Shown: positions 15,886 to 24,883, counted from the first letter of the stretch. The stretch: 39,059 bases of DNA from Eubacteriaceae bacterium (GCA_009782515.1 WRIY01000024.1:1-39059), one strand, 5' to 3'. The notes: a model not told the origin generated them from the sequence alone. Program-made: numbers and translations.

Positions 15886-16765
15886 AGAGGTTGTTTAGTA
15901 TCTTCGTAGCAGAACAGAAATGAACGACAGCACGGCCATTTGTAAATAGTTGCTTAGCTTTCTTTCGCATACTTTCCATAGCCTTCGGCTGTTGTCGAGC
16001 CATCCGAAGGATCTTTCAACAATCCATCGTTTTGGCATAACAATAAACTTATGGGCTTCATTGCGCTTAACAATCTCGACTTCTGCGCCAGTCAGCCCTT
16101 TTATTTCTAAAGCGAAGCTTTCCCCTGAATAAGCGCTGTCGGCTAAAAGCTTTTCTACGCTTTCGTATTTGTCCGCATTAATTGCAGCTAGCTCTATTGC
16201 GCCTTCCCTGTCAGTATAGTCTGCTGTTGTCATATGCACCCCATGTGGCAGGCCGAGAATGTCTGTTGCCAGGTGCAGCTTAGCCCCTGATATTTTTTTT
16301 TGCCCCGTCATAGCCTTTTTCTCCGGCTGTGAACGCGTTTTTTGTGCTTTTTGAGTCAATTATCAGCATTGAAGGCCTGGGGCTTCTCCCGCTGATGATG
16401 CGCTCTGACATGGCTAGCTCTTCTAATATTTTTTCGTATATACTGCTTTCATCATCGTTCAGATAGTTTTTTATGCCCCATTTTTGATAATGATAGTATA
16501 CATTCTCCCATTTCGGGAAGTCATGAGGCAATGCCCTCCACCTGCACCCTTCCCTTAAAACATATAGTATTGCACAAAAAATATCATATATATCGTATGT
16601 GTAAGGCCGTGTTATTTTGGATGCTCCCTCAAGTGCTGGCTTTATTAGCTCAAACTGCTCTCTAGTTATGTCGCTAGGATAAGGTTTTCTCATTTCTTGG
16701 ATAATAGCCTTTTTTATCGCCATTATACCATTTATCGACATTTATGGTGATACTAAACAACCTCT
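15886..16765 (-). mobile_element. IS5-family insertion sequence with TA target duplication
   Basis: 880 bp bounded by perfect 17-bp terminal inverted repeats: AGAGGTTGTTTAGTATC (15886-15902) and its complement (16749-16765). The dinucleotide TA flanks both ends (15884-15885 and 16766-16767). Removing the element and one TA restores an uninterrupted reading frame in the IS701-like gene, which confirms the ends. Confidence 0.9.
15895..16741 (-). CDS. IS5-family transposase encoded in two overlapping frames
   Basis: The first frame (16741-16280) holds the N-terminal domain (QFELIKPALEG, CRWRALPHDFPKW) and the first catalytic Asp in MLIIDSKSTKNA. The second frame (starting no later than 16359, ending 15895) holds KLHLATDILGLP, LLADSAYSG with the second Asp, and WIVERSFGWLDNSRRLWK with the catalytic Glu. 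Together they make a complete IS5-type DDE transposase of ~275 residues. A run of nine A in the coding strand (T run at 16293-16301) lies exactly where the frame must change. Joining needs a net +1 shift or loss of one A, so expression could rely on slippage, as in other IS5-family elements; simple inactivation is the alternative. Confidence 0.8.
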
Positions 16766-16767
16766 TA

Positions 16768-17043
16768 AGCTGTAAAACCAGGCACAGAACTTACGACTCA
16801 ACAGTTTTAGATTTGGAACCAGATTATCCCGAATGGCTGCTTGAATCCGCCATGCTAGAAGGCCTTGTTGTCGCAACATTCTTGAGAACGGAAGTGGAAT
16901 ATAGACTGTCTGATGCAGCAGGCAGAAACTATCTATACTTTCAAACACAGGGCAAGCAAACTCTTGCCACGATCAATAGGTATTTGGCTATTTTGCACAA
17001 CAGGCCTAAAATGCACGCTGCTTTGCCAAGCAACGCCAACTAA
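16768..17043 (+). pseudogene. Downstream part of the interrupted reading frame
   Basis: 91 codons, in frame with the IS701-like gene once the IS5-like element is removed (total ~422 residues, a normal length for that family). The residues (TYDSTVLDLEPDYPEWLLE..., YLYFQTQGKQTLATINRYL) are not an obvious IS701 C-terminus to my eye. It may be a diverged C-terminus or a fusion to unrelated sequence. Confidence 0.5.
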
Positions 17044-17311
17044 AAAATCGTGGTAAATTTCACTATAGCTTAGCGCTCAAAGCGGTTGAGTGAGCTCAAA
17101 AACGCGCTTTATGGCGAGAAAAGCTTTATGCAGCCATAGCATAAACCTGGATTCATATGCATTTAACGTTGTGAAGAATATCTGCAGTGGAAGCTATTTG
17201 CGCTTTTGCCTCCGATGGGCTTATTTTCATATTTATTTTATGGTTAGTATAATTAATTCTGTCTAACAATCTCATTCTCATCATTTTCTTTTAAATCGCC
17301 TTGCTGCATGG
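17044..17311. other. Intergenic, upstream flank of the lysine operon
   Basis: No gene is seen. The stretch ends with the promoter of the riboswitch-controlled operon. Confidence 0.5.
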
Positions 17312-17317
17312 TATAAT
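17289..17317 (+). promoter_or_regulatory. Promoter of the lysine-biosynthesis operon
   Basis: TATAAT at 17312-17317, with a T-rich weak -35 candidate (TTTTAA, 17289-17294) at 17-bp spacing. Transcription would start just before the riboswitch. Confidence 0.6.
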
Positions 17318-17324
17318 CATGTAA

Positions 17325-17495
17325 ACGTAGAGGCGCGGATTTTATCAGTACCTTCCAGGACTTACAGCGGTAGGGGTGAATGTTGGGAAAGGAAAATCCG
17401 CCGAGATAGCCGGATCCGCTGAACCGGCCAGTCGGTGCCGTATGCGAATAGCTGCGGCATTGTCATTTCTGTATAGAAATGGAGAGCTACCGGAC
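17325..17495 (+). ncRNA. Lysine riboswitch (L-box)
   Basis: The leader between the promoter and asd carries the L-box core in order: GTAGAGGCGCG, AGTA, GGGAAAGG, GCCGAGA, a P4-like stem around GGTGCC/GCGGCA, TGTCATTTCT-GTAT-AGAAATGGAGAGCTAC closing P5, and the 3' half of P1 (CTAC with GTAG). Lysine binding should favour the terminator at 17515. Placement before asd-dapA-dapB-dapH agrees with control by the end product. Confidence 0.88.
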
Positions 17496-17514
17496 TGCAG
17501 ATATTTTTTGTATT

Positions 17515-17536
17515 GGCCGGTATCGGCCTTTTTTCT
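17515..17536 (+). terminator. Riboswitch-controlled intrinsic terminator
   Basis: GGCCG-GTAT-CGGCC followed by six T. TACCGG at the aptamer's 3' end is complementary to CCGGTA in this hairpin, giving a plausible antiterminator when lysine is absent. Confidence 0.85.
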
Positions 17537-17578
17537 TATTCAAAAAGGCAAAATTAACCTTGAAAGGTACATACACCA

Positions 17579-18586
17579 ATGAAAAGCTACAATATTGCTC
17601 TAGCTGGCGCAACAGGCGTTGTTGGCAGAAAAATGATCGAAGTGCTGGAAGAAAGAAATATTCCTATAGACAACTTCTATCCGCTGGCTTCATCAAGAAG
17701 CGCCGGCAGCAAAATCACAGTCAACGACAGAGAGTTTACTGTTGAGGAGCTAGACGAAAACTCATTTGATCGGCCAATTGACTTTGCCCTGTTTTCTGCA
17801 GGCGGGGATGTAAGCTTAAAATTTGTGCCGATTGCTGCAAGATCAGGCGCTATTGTTATAGACAACTCTTCGGCGTTTCGCATGGATCCCAACGTTCCGC
17901 TGGTTGTCCCTGAGGTAAATGCAGCAGCTGCCCTGCAGCACAATGGCATCATTGCCAACCCCAACTGCTCTACAATACAAGCTGTTGTAGCGCTTAAGCC
18001 TATATATGATCTATTTGGCATTAAGCGGATTGTCTACACTACATTTCAGTCGGTTTCAGGCTCAGGCCTAAAAGGGATTAAAGACCTTGAGAGAGGAATC
18101 CAGGGTGAGCCAAACGACTTTTACCCAAAGCCAATTGCTTACAATGCAATACCTCATATTGATGTGTTTATGGACGAAGGGTATACAAAAGAAGAGCTTA
18201 AGATGGTCAATGAGACCAGGAAGATATTTTCTGATGACTCTATAGGAATAACAGCTACATGCGTAAGAATACCTGTGCTTTATAGCCATTCAGAGTCAAT
18301 CAACGTTGAAACTGCCAAACCTTTTGATATGCAAGCCGTAATGGAAGCGCTTAGGGATGCTGAGGGTGTAGTAGTTGTTGATGATGTTTCAATTCCAAGC
18401 TACCCGACGCCACTTGAGGCAGAAGGCACAGATCTTGTTTATGTAGGCAGGGTACGTAGGGATTTGTCAGCTGAAAATGCTTTGAATTTATGGTGCGTAG
18501 CTGACAATGTCCGCAAGGGCGCTGCCACGAATGCAGTTCAGATCGCAGAGTGCTTGATTGCAGCAAGTGAACTGGCCGCAAATTAA
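17579..18586 (+). CDS. asd: Aspartate-semialdehyde dehydrogenase
   Basis: 335 residues, the normal length. It reduces aspartyl-4-phosphate to aspartate semialdehyde with NADPH in the cytoplasm, the branch point for lysine/diaminopimelate and threonine/methionine. The N-terminal Rossmann motif is GATGVVG (residues ~9-15), SAGG follows near residue 76, the nucleophile Cys130 sits in NPNCST, and the substrate-binding FQSVSGSG segment and His in VRIPVLYSHSE are present. It is the first gene after the lysine riboswitch and is followed 18 bases later by dapA. A GAAAGG-type site lies upstream of the ATG. The assignment is secure. Confidence 0.97.
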   Translation: MKSYNIALAGATGVVGRKMIEVLEERNIPIDNFYPLASSRSAGSKITVNDREFTVEELDENSFDRPIDFALFSAGGDVSLKFVPIAARSGAIVIDNSSAFRMDPNVPLVVPEVNAAAALQHNGIIANPNCSTIQAVVALKPIYDLFGIKRIVYTTFQSVSGSGLKGIKDLERGIQGEPNDFYPKPIAYNAIPHIDVFMDEGYTKEELKMVNETRKIFSDDSIGITATCVRIPVLYSHSESINVETAKPFDMQAVMEALRDAEGVVVVDDVSIPSYPTPLEAEGTDLVYVGRVRRDLSAENALNLWCVADNVRKGAATNAVQIAECLIAASELAAN

Positions 18587-18604
18587 TAAAGGAGAGAAGA
18601 GTTT

Positions 18605-19483
18605 ATGTTGTTTAAAGGAGTGGGTACGGCTCTTGCAACGCCATTTTCCGGCGGAGCTATCGATTATGAGGCTCTAGAGAAGCTAATAGCCCTCCAAATC
18701 GAAGCAAAAGTACCAGCTATTATCATCAGCGGCACTACAGGAGAGGCTCCTACTATATCCAGCGAAGAAAAAGCTGAGCTGTTTAAAAGGGCTAATGAAT
18801 TTATAGACGGCAAAGCAATGTTTATAGCCGGAACAGGCACCAATGACACTTCTGAAGTCATAAAGCTGTCTGAAACTGCAATGAAAGCCGGGGCCCAAGG
18901 GCTTCTAATCAATAACCCTTACTATAACAAATCCTCTGATGAGGGTGTTTATGCCAGCTATGAGGCAGTTGACAAGGAAGTCAATATCCCCATTATCGTA
19001 TATAACGTTCCCTCAAGGACGGGAAAGAACATATCTGCCGAACTCGGCCTTGAGCTTTCAAAGCTCAAGAATGTTGAAGGCTTCAAGGAAGCAAGCGGCG
19101 ATATAAGCCAAATAGTACAGTTTATGGCGCAAAAGCCTGATGGCATACAGGTATACTCAGGCAATGACGATCAAGTGCTTGCTATTATGGCACACGGCGG
19201 TTCAGGCGTAATATCCACCATCTCCAATATAGTCCCTGAAATGATGGTGAAGATAACTGACGCCTGGTTTAGCGGTGACACAGAAGCTGCAAAGCAAGCC
19301 CAATTTGAGTGCCATGAAATATTTAAGGCAATATTTATCGAAGTCAACCCGATTCCGCTTAAAACAGCTATGGGGCTTATGGGGCTTTGCAGCGGCGAAA
19401 TGCGCTTGCCTTTAGTGCCTCTTACCGGCGCTAAGCTTGAAAAGCTCGAAGCTGTGCTGGCAAAATACGGCCTTTTAGGGTAA
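18605..19483 (+). CDS. dapA: 4-hydroxy-tetrahydrodipicolinate synthase
   Basis: 292 residues, the typical length. It condenses pyruvate with aspartate semialdehyde, the first committed step to lysine and meso-diaminopimelate. Visible motifs are GTTGEAPT (~residues 41-48), the catalytic Tyr133 with Arg138 in YNVPSRTG, and the Schiff-base Lys161 in GFKEASGD, numbered as in Escherichia coli. A GGAGAG site precedes the ATG. It is in the operon with asd upstream and dapB 10 bases downstream, so all are under the lysine riboswitch. Confidence 0.97.
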   Translation: MLFKGVGTALATPFSGGAIDYEALEKLIALQIEAKVPAIIISGTTGEAPTISSEEKAELFKRANEFIDGKAMFIAGTGTNDTSEVIKLSETAMKAGAQGLLINNPYYNKSSDEGVYASYEAVDKEVNIPIIVYNVPSRTGKNISAELGLELSKLKNVEGFKEASGDISQIVQFMAQKPDGIQVYSGNDDQVLAIMAHGGSGVISTISNIVPEMMVKITDAWFSGDTEAAKQAQFECHEIFKAIFIEVNPIPLKTAMGLMGLCSGEMRLPLVPLTGAKLEKLEAVLAKYGLLG

Positions 19484-19493
19484 GCGTGCATTT

Positions 19494-20249
19494 ATGGCTG
19501 AAATAAAAATACTAATTATTGGCGCTGGTGGCGCAATGGGAAGATCAGTTGCAGCGATTGCCCCTTCAATGCAAGCGGTTGTTGCTGCAGGCTTTGACAT
19601 CGCGCCGGTTAATGCGGCATTTCCCGTGTACACAAGCTTTGGCGATATCACAGAAGATATTGATGTAGCCGTTGATTTTTCGCATTATTCGCTGCAAAAA
19701 GATATTGTTGAATTCTGCGTTTCGCAGAGCCTTCCGCTTGCTTCTGCTACCACAGGCTTTGAAGAATCCCAAGAGCAAATGGTCAGGGATGCTTCTGAAA
19801 AGATAGCGGTTTTAAGAAGCGCCAACTTCTCATATGGGATAAGCGCATTTAAAAAGATTCTTGAATTGGCGGCTTCGCTGCTTAATGAAAATTTCGATAT
19901 TGAGCTTATCGAGTCCCACCATAACAGAAAGAAAGACGCCCCCTCCGGCACAGCTGAAAAACTGGCTGAAAGCGTTATTAAGGGGGCAGGCAAAGAATAC
20001 AGCCTTGTATACGGCCGCCATGGAAGCGAAGCCAAAAGGCAGCCCGGAGAGCTCGGCATGCACTCTATTCGCGGAGGGGCAATAGTAGGAAAGCACAGCG
20101 TTCTTTTCGCAGGGGAAGGCGAAACAATAACCTTGACCCACGAAGCTTTGTCAAGGGATGTATTCGCCACTGGGGCTATCAAGGCTGCACACTTCCTGGC
20201 AGGCAGAAAGCCGGGCTACTACTCCATGGACGATATAGTGAAAGGATAA
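19494..20249 (+). CDS. dapB: 4-hydroxy-tetrahydrodipicolinate reductase
   Basis: 251 residues. It reduces the DapA product with NAD(P)H. The N-terminal dinucleotide motif is GAGGAMGRS (~8-16), ATTGF lies around residue 81, and the active-site signature IESHHNRKKDAPSGTA contains the His pair and the catalytic Lys. C-terminal strands SIRGGAIVGKHSV and EGETITLTHEA follow the family. The spacing to dapA and dapH (10 and 4 bases) indicates one transcript. Confidence 0.97.
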   Translation: MAEIKILIIGAGGAMGRSVAAIAPSMQAVVAAGFDIAPVNAAFPVYTSFGDITEDIDVAVDFSHYSLQKDIVEFCVSQSLPLASATTGFEESQEQMVRDASEKIAVLRSANFSYGISAFKKILELAASLLNENFDIELIESHHNRKKDAPSGTAEKLAESVIKGAGKEYSLVYGRHGSEAKRQPGELGMHSIRGGAIVGKHSVLFAGEGETITLTHEALSRDVFATGAIKAAHFLAGRKPGYYSMDDIVKG

Positions 20250-20253
20250 ATAA

Positions 20254-20973
20254 ATGGATACAACAGGGTATGATTTTACAGATCCTTACGAGCTTGCGCG
20301 CTTTATCAAAGACGCAGAAAAGACAACTCCGGTTACTTTCTATGTGAAAGGCCAGCTTAGTGATGAAGCTTTCGCCGGTTTGGAGTTTTATGGCTCGAAT
20401 GGCTCATATACAGTGTTTTGCACAGCAATCGAAGCGAAAGATTTCATTGCGGCTAACCAAGCTTCAATAGCCTCTTCCCGCATAGTAAATGACAGGCGCA
20501 ACTCAGCTATTCCTTTGCTCGACATGACAGAGATTAATGCAAGAATAGAGCCGGGAGCCTTCATCAGGACAGGGGCTATTATTGGGGAATCTGCAGTCAT
20601 TATGATGGGCGCTATCATTAACATAGGGGCTGTTGTCGGAAAAGAGAGCATGATAGACATGGGCGCTGTGCTTGGCGCAAGAGCCCAAATAGGGGAGAGG
20701 TGCCACATAGGCGCTGGAGCCGTTATTGCAGGCGTTTTAGAGCCTCCAAGCAAACAGCCGGTTATCATCGAAGACGGAGTTCTGGTTGGGGCTAATGCAG
20801 TAGTGCTTGAAGGAGTTAGGGTAGGCAAAGGAGCCGTAGTTGCTGCCGGAGCTATCGTAACAACTGATGTTGAGCCAGACACTGTTGTAGCTGGCAGCCC
20901 TGCCAGGGTTGTTAAAGACAAAGACGAGCAGACTGAGTCGAAGACACAGATAGTTGATGATTTAAGAAGATAG
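20254..20973 (+). CDS. dapH: Tetrahydrodipicolinate N-acetyltransferase
   Basis: 239 residues, the size of the acetyl-type enzyme (DapH, also annotated dapD). The N-terminal domain (~1-85) is followed by a left-handed beta-helix built of hexapeptides such as IGAVVG, IDMGAV, IGERCH, IGAGAV, VGANAV and VGKGAVV, with the loop LEPPSKQPV typical of the family, and the C-terminal cap VAGSPARVVKD. It transfers acetyl from acetyl-CoA to tetrahydrodipicolinate, so this organism uses the acetylase route. The later genes (aminotransferase, deacetylase) are not in the window. AAAGGA at the end of dapB serves as its ribosome binding site. Confidence 0.95.
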   Translation: MDTTGYDFTDPYELARFIKDAEKTTPVTFYVKGQLSDEAFAGLEFYGSNGSYTVFCTAIEAKDFIAANQASIASSRIVNDRRNSAIPLLDMTEINARIEPGAFIRTGAIIGESAVIMMGAIINIGAVVGKESMIDMGAVLGARAQIGERCHIGAGAVIAGVLEPPSKQPVIIEDGVLVGANAVVLEGVRVGKGAVVAAGAIVTTDVEPDTVVAGSPARVVKDKDEQTESKTQIVDDLRR

Positions 20974-21058
20974 CGTGGCAGCCAGTTGTTCAAAGAAAGC
21001 AAATGGCAGCAGTGAAGCTATTGAGAAGACATTATTTTTGAAATAGTCGTATAAAATG

Positions 21059-21087
21059 TCTGGCAGGAATATTCAGCTCCTGCCAGA
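21059..21087 (+). terminator. Likely terminator of the asd-dapABH operon
   Basis: TCTGGCAGGA and TCCTGCCAGA form a perfect 10-bp stem with a 9-base loop, 86 bases after dapH. The tail (TTCTCTATT) is only moderately T-rich. Confidence 0.6.
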
Positions 21088-21124
21088 TTCTCTATTAAAC
21101 GCCAATCTATGCTTCATTGCTGGC

Positions 21125-22393
21125 CTAATTTTTCAAGCACCCGAGCGGAACTGCCCATACGCCGTTTTCCATTTGAAAAGCATATTCCGTTGCTGTCAGC
21201 ACCATTAAGAAGGAAGGGTTCTCCATCTTTTCAGTATCCACTGTTTTTTTGAGTTTCAGCAAGTTGGCAGAAGCTTCCTCAATTTCGCCTGCTCCCATTT
21301 TGATTTCAATAGCGCTCCAGCGCCCATCTGCAAGCTGAATGATTGCGTCAATCTCCAAACCGCTTTTGTCACGGTAGTGATAGACACTTCCGTCAATGCT
21401 CTCGGCATAAACTCTCAAATCACGTATACACAACGATTCAAAAAGCAATCCGAATGTTTCAAAATCCGACATTAGTTTTTTTGGCGTAGCCCGCAAAGCA
21501 GCCGTTGCTATAGAAGGGTCAGCAAAATGTCTTTTTGCTGCTGTTCTGATTGCTGTTTTAGAACGCAGTTTGGCGTTCCAAGCAGGCAAGTCTTCTATAA
21601 CAAATATTTTTTTGAGAGCATTAATATATTGGGTGACTGTCACTTGCGACAGCGCCTCACCATTTTCTGTTAAATCACTCAATATGGTAGAAATTTTTGA
21701 CTCTTTTGATATGTTTCGCGCCAAGGAGCGCAGCAAACCTTTAACTCTGTCAGGATTCTTTTTTATGCCATCTGCTTTTGAAATGTCTTCATTAGCAACT
21801 GCTTCTAAATAGTCATTAGCAACGGCTAAAGCTATTCTCTCATTTTTTTCCTGAGCAACCGCGGGCCATCCTCCGCGATTTATCAAAAAGGCATATTGTT
21901 CAATTGATATATCAGATTTGCTTTCCATGCTTATATCGCCATCGAATAGTTTCCCAAGAGAAATATCGCCACTCGAATCTCTTGATTCAAATAATGACAT
22001 CGTACGCATTTTCATTCGGGCGATTCTGCCTGTTCCTGTATGCATGTCATCTGTGCGTGTTGGAATAACAGAGCCGGTCAGAATAAACTGCCCATTCAAA
22101 CGGCGTCTGTCAACTGCGAACCTTACAGCGTTCCAAAGCTCAGGAGCGACTTGCCATTCGTCCAAAAGGCGCGGTGTTTTGCCCTCTAAAAGCAGTGAGG
22201 GCTTTGTTTTGGCTGTCAAAATATGCGCTTTTGAAGTGTCAGGGTCTTGCATATATAAAACACTTTGCGCTAATTCTGCAGCCGAGCTTGTTTTTCCGCA
22301 CCATTTTGGCCCTTCAATCAAAACAGCCCCTTTCGCTTGCAAAAGGAGCGACAGTTTTTCGTCTGAAATGCGTGCCAGATAATTCTTGACCAT
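21125..22393 (-). CDS. AAA+ ATPase with DUF4143 (AAA_14 type)
   Basis: About 422 residues from the Met at 22393 (MVKNYL); an upstream ATG at 22417 is possible, and both have weak ribosome binding sites. The P-loop is EGPKWCGKTSSA (~23-34), the acidic LLDEWQVAPELW segment and the sensor-like FILTGS follow, and the C-terminal half has the DUF4143 pattern: TVTQYINALKKIFVIEDLPAW, then FGLLFESLCIRDLRVYA and the nuclease-like GLEIDAII/WSAIEIKMG core. These proteins are common in bacteria and archaea; their role is unclear, with proposals in mobile-element or toxin-antitoxin biology. Four 23-bp direct repeats lie directly upstream. Confidence 0.88.
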   Translation of the reverse strand: MVKNYLARISDEKLSLLLQAKGAVLIEGPKWCGKTSSAAELAQSVLYMQDPDTSKAHILTAKTKPSLLLEGKTPRLLDEWQVAPELWNAVRFAVDRRRLNGQFILTGSVIPTRTDDMHTGTGRIARMKMRTMSLFESRDSSGDISLGKLFDGDISMESKSDISIEQYAFLINRGGWPAVAQEKNERIALAVANDYLEAVANEDISKADGIKKNPDRVKGLLRSLARNISKESKISTILSDLTENGEALSQVTVTQYINALKKIFVIEDLPAWNAKLRSKTAIRTAAKRHFADPSIATAALRATPKKLMSDFETFGLLFESLCIRDLRVYAESIDGSVYHYRDKSGLEIDAIIQLADGRWSAIEIKMGAGEIEEASANLLKLKKTVDTEKMENPSFLMVLTATEYAFQMENGVWAVPLGCLKN

Positions 22394-22420
22394 TTTAACC
22401 ACGCATACATAGTGCATCCA

Positions 22421-22512
22421 ACTATAAGCTTTGTCAATGTTTGACTATCAAGTTTGGCAGCATTTCACTATATAACTTGGCTGTATTTTACTATCAATTT
22501 TGGCATTGAATT
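22421..22512. repeat. Four 23-bp direct repeats (iteron-like)
   Basis: ACTAT recurs at exactly 23-bp intervals (22421, 22444, 22467, 22490), each followed by an AA-TTTGGCA-ATTT-like remainder (consensus ACTATMAAnTTTGGC). The repeats abut the start of the DUF4143 ATPase gene and would overlap its promoter. They could be binding sites for an autoregulator or a plasmid-type initiator relic. Confidence 0.75.
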
Positions 22513-22842
22513 TCATGGTATTAGATGTATAGGCGTATAAGCCGGAGCTGTCTAGGTAGCCTGGGCAAGCAGCATTGGAGAAGTTAAATGAGTTATTTGC
22601 CGGCATATAAAGCTAAGCTGGCGCTGGCTGATAGACAGCATCAAACTGCAAGAACAGCCTTTATAGCAGAATTGATGGGTCCCATATGGCTTTATTTCGA
22701 ATTATGGATTTTTTTATTATTTAACTGCTCGATGTGAGTTGCATTGGTATATTTTCATTTTTTAGTGTTTCACTGTCTAAATTAGGCAATCAAAAACAAT
22801 CCAACGCATTTTCGAATGTCTATAGAATTTTGAGGCATCTAT
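22513..22842. other. Intergenic, no supported feature
   Basis: Lies between the direct repeats and the 3' end of the nucleotidyltransferase gene. No coherent reading frame or terminator stands out. Confidence 0.4.
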
Positions 22843-23649
22843 TTATAATGCTGCCGACAAGCTATTGCATTCGCGTATCATATATTCCATGTATGCAATC
22901 ATATCGCTACGGCGCTCAAATGAAGATTTATAATGTTTTTGGCCTTTGCCGGTTCGAATGAATATTGCCTCGCGCAAAAGGCTGTGATACTCTTCTGAAG
23001 CGTGTAAAAGCATATACTCGCCAGCGTTTTCTTTCGAGCATACATCATTTTCAGACAATGTATAAAGCATGCGTGAAATACCAAGCACACACCATTCTAC
23101 TGATGAATCTGCAAGCGCATATAAGCCCATTGGCAAAAAAATATTGCTTGTTCGTGAAAGCCTTTTCACCCAGTATGAATTAATATTATCGAGCACATAT
23201 GATCGCAATTCATTAATATCGATATCAAAAGGAAGTTCCGATGAAGGCAAGCCGTAAACTGTCACGCCATATTTTTTCAAGGTGTACCATGTGACGGCAT
23301 TTATTCCCCGATAGCCATTTTTTATTTTCCCATCAGAGCATACGATCACAGGCTCTATTTCATTCGGCTTCTTGCCCAGCTCCGAGAGGGTAATGAAGTG
23401 GCCATCAAAAAAACTTTTTGGATATGAGTATTTTTTTACAATGCTTTTATGAATGGCCTTTAATTTTGTTGCTTGCTCATTTGTTAGCGGCTCTTTCATT
23501 GCCACAGTAAAATCAAAGTCGCTCTTATTGTCTATGTAACTGCCTAATGCAATAGAGCCGGTTAAGTAAATACCTATCAAATTGTCATTAAGCATTTGGC
23601 TTAATTGTCCAGAATATTCGCCAATAATGCATTTTAGCTTTTGGCTCAC
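22843..23649 (-). CDS. AadA-like aminoglycoside nucleotidyltransferase
   Basis: 268 residues. The nucleotidyltransferase signature GSIALGSYIDNKSDFDF (~31-47) supplies the metal-binding Asp pair. The C-terminal AadA-type domain shows EWCVLGISRMLYTL followed by a Ser-Lys (CSKENAGEYML), as in ANT(3'')/ANT(9) enzymes, which adenylylate streptomycin/spectinomycin-type drugs using ATP. The length fits the family. Whether it gives resistance is not shown by sequence; chromosomal relatives often have unknown substrates. It is a stand-alone gene with AGTGGGG before the ATG and no mobile element immediately attached. Confidence 0.85.
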   Translation of the reverse strand: MSQKLKCIIGEYSGQLSQMLNDNLIGIYLTGSIALGSYIDNKSDFDFTVAMKEPLTNEQATKLKAIHKSIVKKYSYPKSFFDGHFITLSELGKKPNEIEPVIVCSDGKIKNGYRGINAVTWYTLKKYGVTVYGLPSSELPFDIDINELRSYVLDNINSYWVKRLSRTSNIFLPMGLYALADSSVEWCVLGISRMLYTLSENDVCSKENAGEYMLLHASEEYHSLLREAIFIRTGKGQKHYKSSFERRSDMIAYMEYMIRECNSLSAAL

Positions 23650-23848
23650 AGAAATGCCCCACTTTCATAAGGATATGTGCGTGTTATGAAGCTGCCCTCG
23701 ATTGCCCATCATTGCTATCATATGCCGGCTTTGTCCTGTTCCTCAAGTGCTGTGCAGGTGCTAGCTGTTACTCGTCTTTGTTGCAGATGCCTCAATTTTG
23801 CCATTTGGCTACATGCATAATAAAGGTTGCTGAACTTCATAATGTATT

Positions 23849-24883
23849 TCAGTTTTCATTATTGAGCCTAAATGGAGGATTTTCCTGTCCGTACAGCAAT
23901 GAAATCTGGCATTGAGTATGCCCGAAATATCTCCAAAGACGCATGTTGCTGAATAAATTGTCGTAAAGCTTTTCAAATTCCAAACATAATTCTTTGTTCT
24001 CTAAGGGAAAGCCAGATTCTTGTAGGCAATTATATATGAACCCGGGAATGCCGGCACTAAAAGGGTTAGTTAGATCCATAAAAAGCTCATCAAGTAAGTC
24101 ATTGCTAGAAAATATCCCTTTTAGAAACACTTGTATTTGTGCAGAATACTCAGTTTTTTCGTATTCCCAGTCTTCGTCGGCATAAGCGGATATTACGCTT
24201 TTTGTCGGCATATAGTAGTCTATTTCGCTGCTTTCGGCTCTCTCAATTAAATAGTCAACCTCGTCATCGCCTATCCATTCGCTGATAATATAGCCCCCTT
24301 CTGCATAATAAATGCTATTGTAACCGTCATAATCATAATAAAATGATTCTGCATCCATAATGCTCATTTTTTCTTTATGGTGTCTATTCCAGATTTCAAC
24401 ATATTGCCCAATTTTATATACGCCGTATAAGTTATGCAGAGCAGCAGCATATGATCGCATCTCTCGAGTGCGCAGCGCTTTTTCCGAGATGCCTTTTTCT
24501 TCCTTGATATTTTTGTATATCAGCCGGAGTTCATTTGGCAAAACGATATGTATATCATCGTTTTGTTTATAGAAGTAAATGAATCTATCGATATATAGTG
24601 TCTCAATTAAGTATGGTAAAAAAGCTGCTTCTGGAGCAGGCATCTTTCTTTCATTCAACGCAGAAAGATCATCGAGGATCTTGTTTAATGCTTTGCTCGT
24701 GTAGGCTGATGCTTTGAAAATGAAATCTTCCAAGATCTTGGCAGCAATATCAGAAAGGCTGTGCAAATCGTTGGTATATCGAGTGCCAGAGCTGTTCTGT
24801 TCTGAAAGAATACACTCTTCCAAGCTATATACTGGCGCAGAATGAATTACCCGTAATGCTAGTGTTTCACTAATAAAATCCAT
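23849..24883 (-). CDS. Uncharacterised helical protein
   Basis: 344 residues, soluble, acidic and rich in Tyr/Asp/Glu, with no signal peptide. A central stretch (AAALHNLYGVYKIGQYVEIWNRH, then SIMDAESFYYD and GGYIISEWI, YYMPTKSVISAYADEDW) resembles the helical domain of Bacillota proteins that sometimes carry a C-terminal SEC-C zinc motif; no SEC-C Cys/His cluster is present here. The assignment is from memory of the pattern and is weak. AGGAG precedes the ATG. The gene is isolated from its neighbours by intergenic gaps. No enzymatic motif is seen. Confidence 0.6.
   Translation of the reverse strand: MDFISETLALRVIHSAPVYSLEECILSEQNSSGTRYTNDLHSLSDIAAKILEDFIFKASAYTSKALNKILDDLSALNERKMPAPEAAFLPYLIETLYIDRFIYFYKQNDDIHIVLPNELRLIYKNIKEEKGISEKALRTREMRSYAAALHNLYGVYKIGQYVEIWNRHHKEKMSIMDAESFYYDYDGYNSIYYAEGGYIISEWIGDDEVDYLIERAESSEIDYYMPTKSVISAYADEDWEYEKTEYSAQIQVFLKGIFSSNDLLDELFMDLTNPFSAGIPGFIYNCLQESGFPLENKELCLEFEKLYDNLFSNMRLWRYFGHTQCQISLLYGQENPPFRLNNEN

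Noticed and set aside
22940-22965. GGTTCGAAT resembling a tRNA T-loop
   Set aside because: Inside the AadA-like gene; no acceptor or anticodon stems can be drawn around it.
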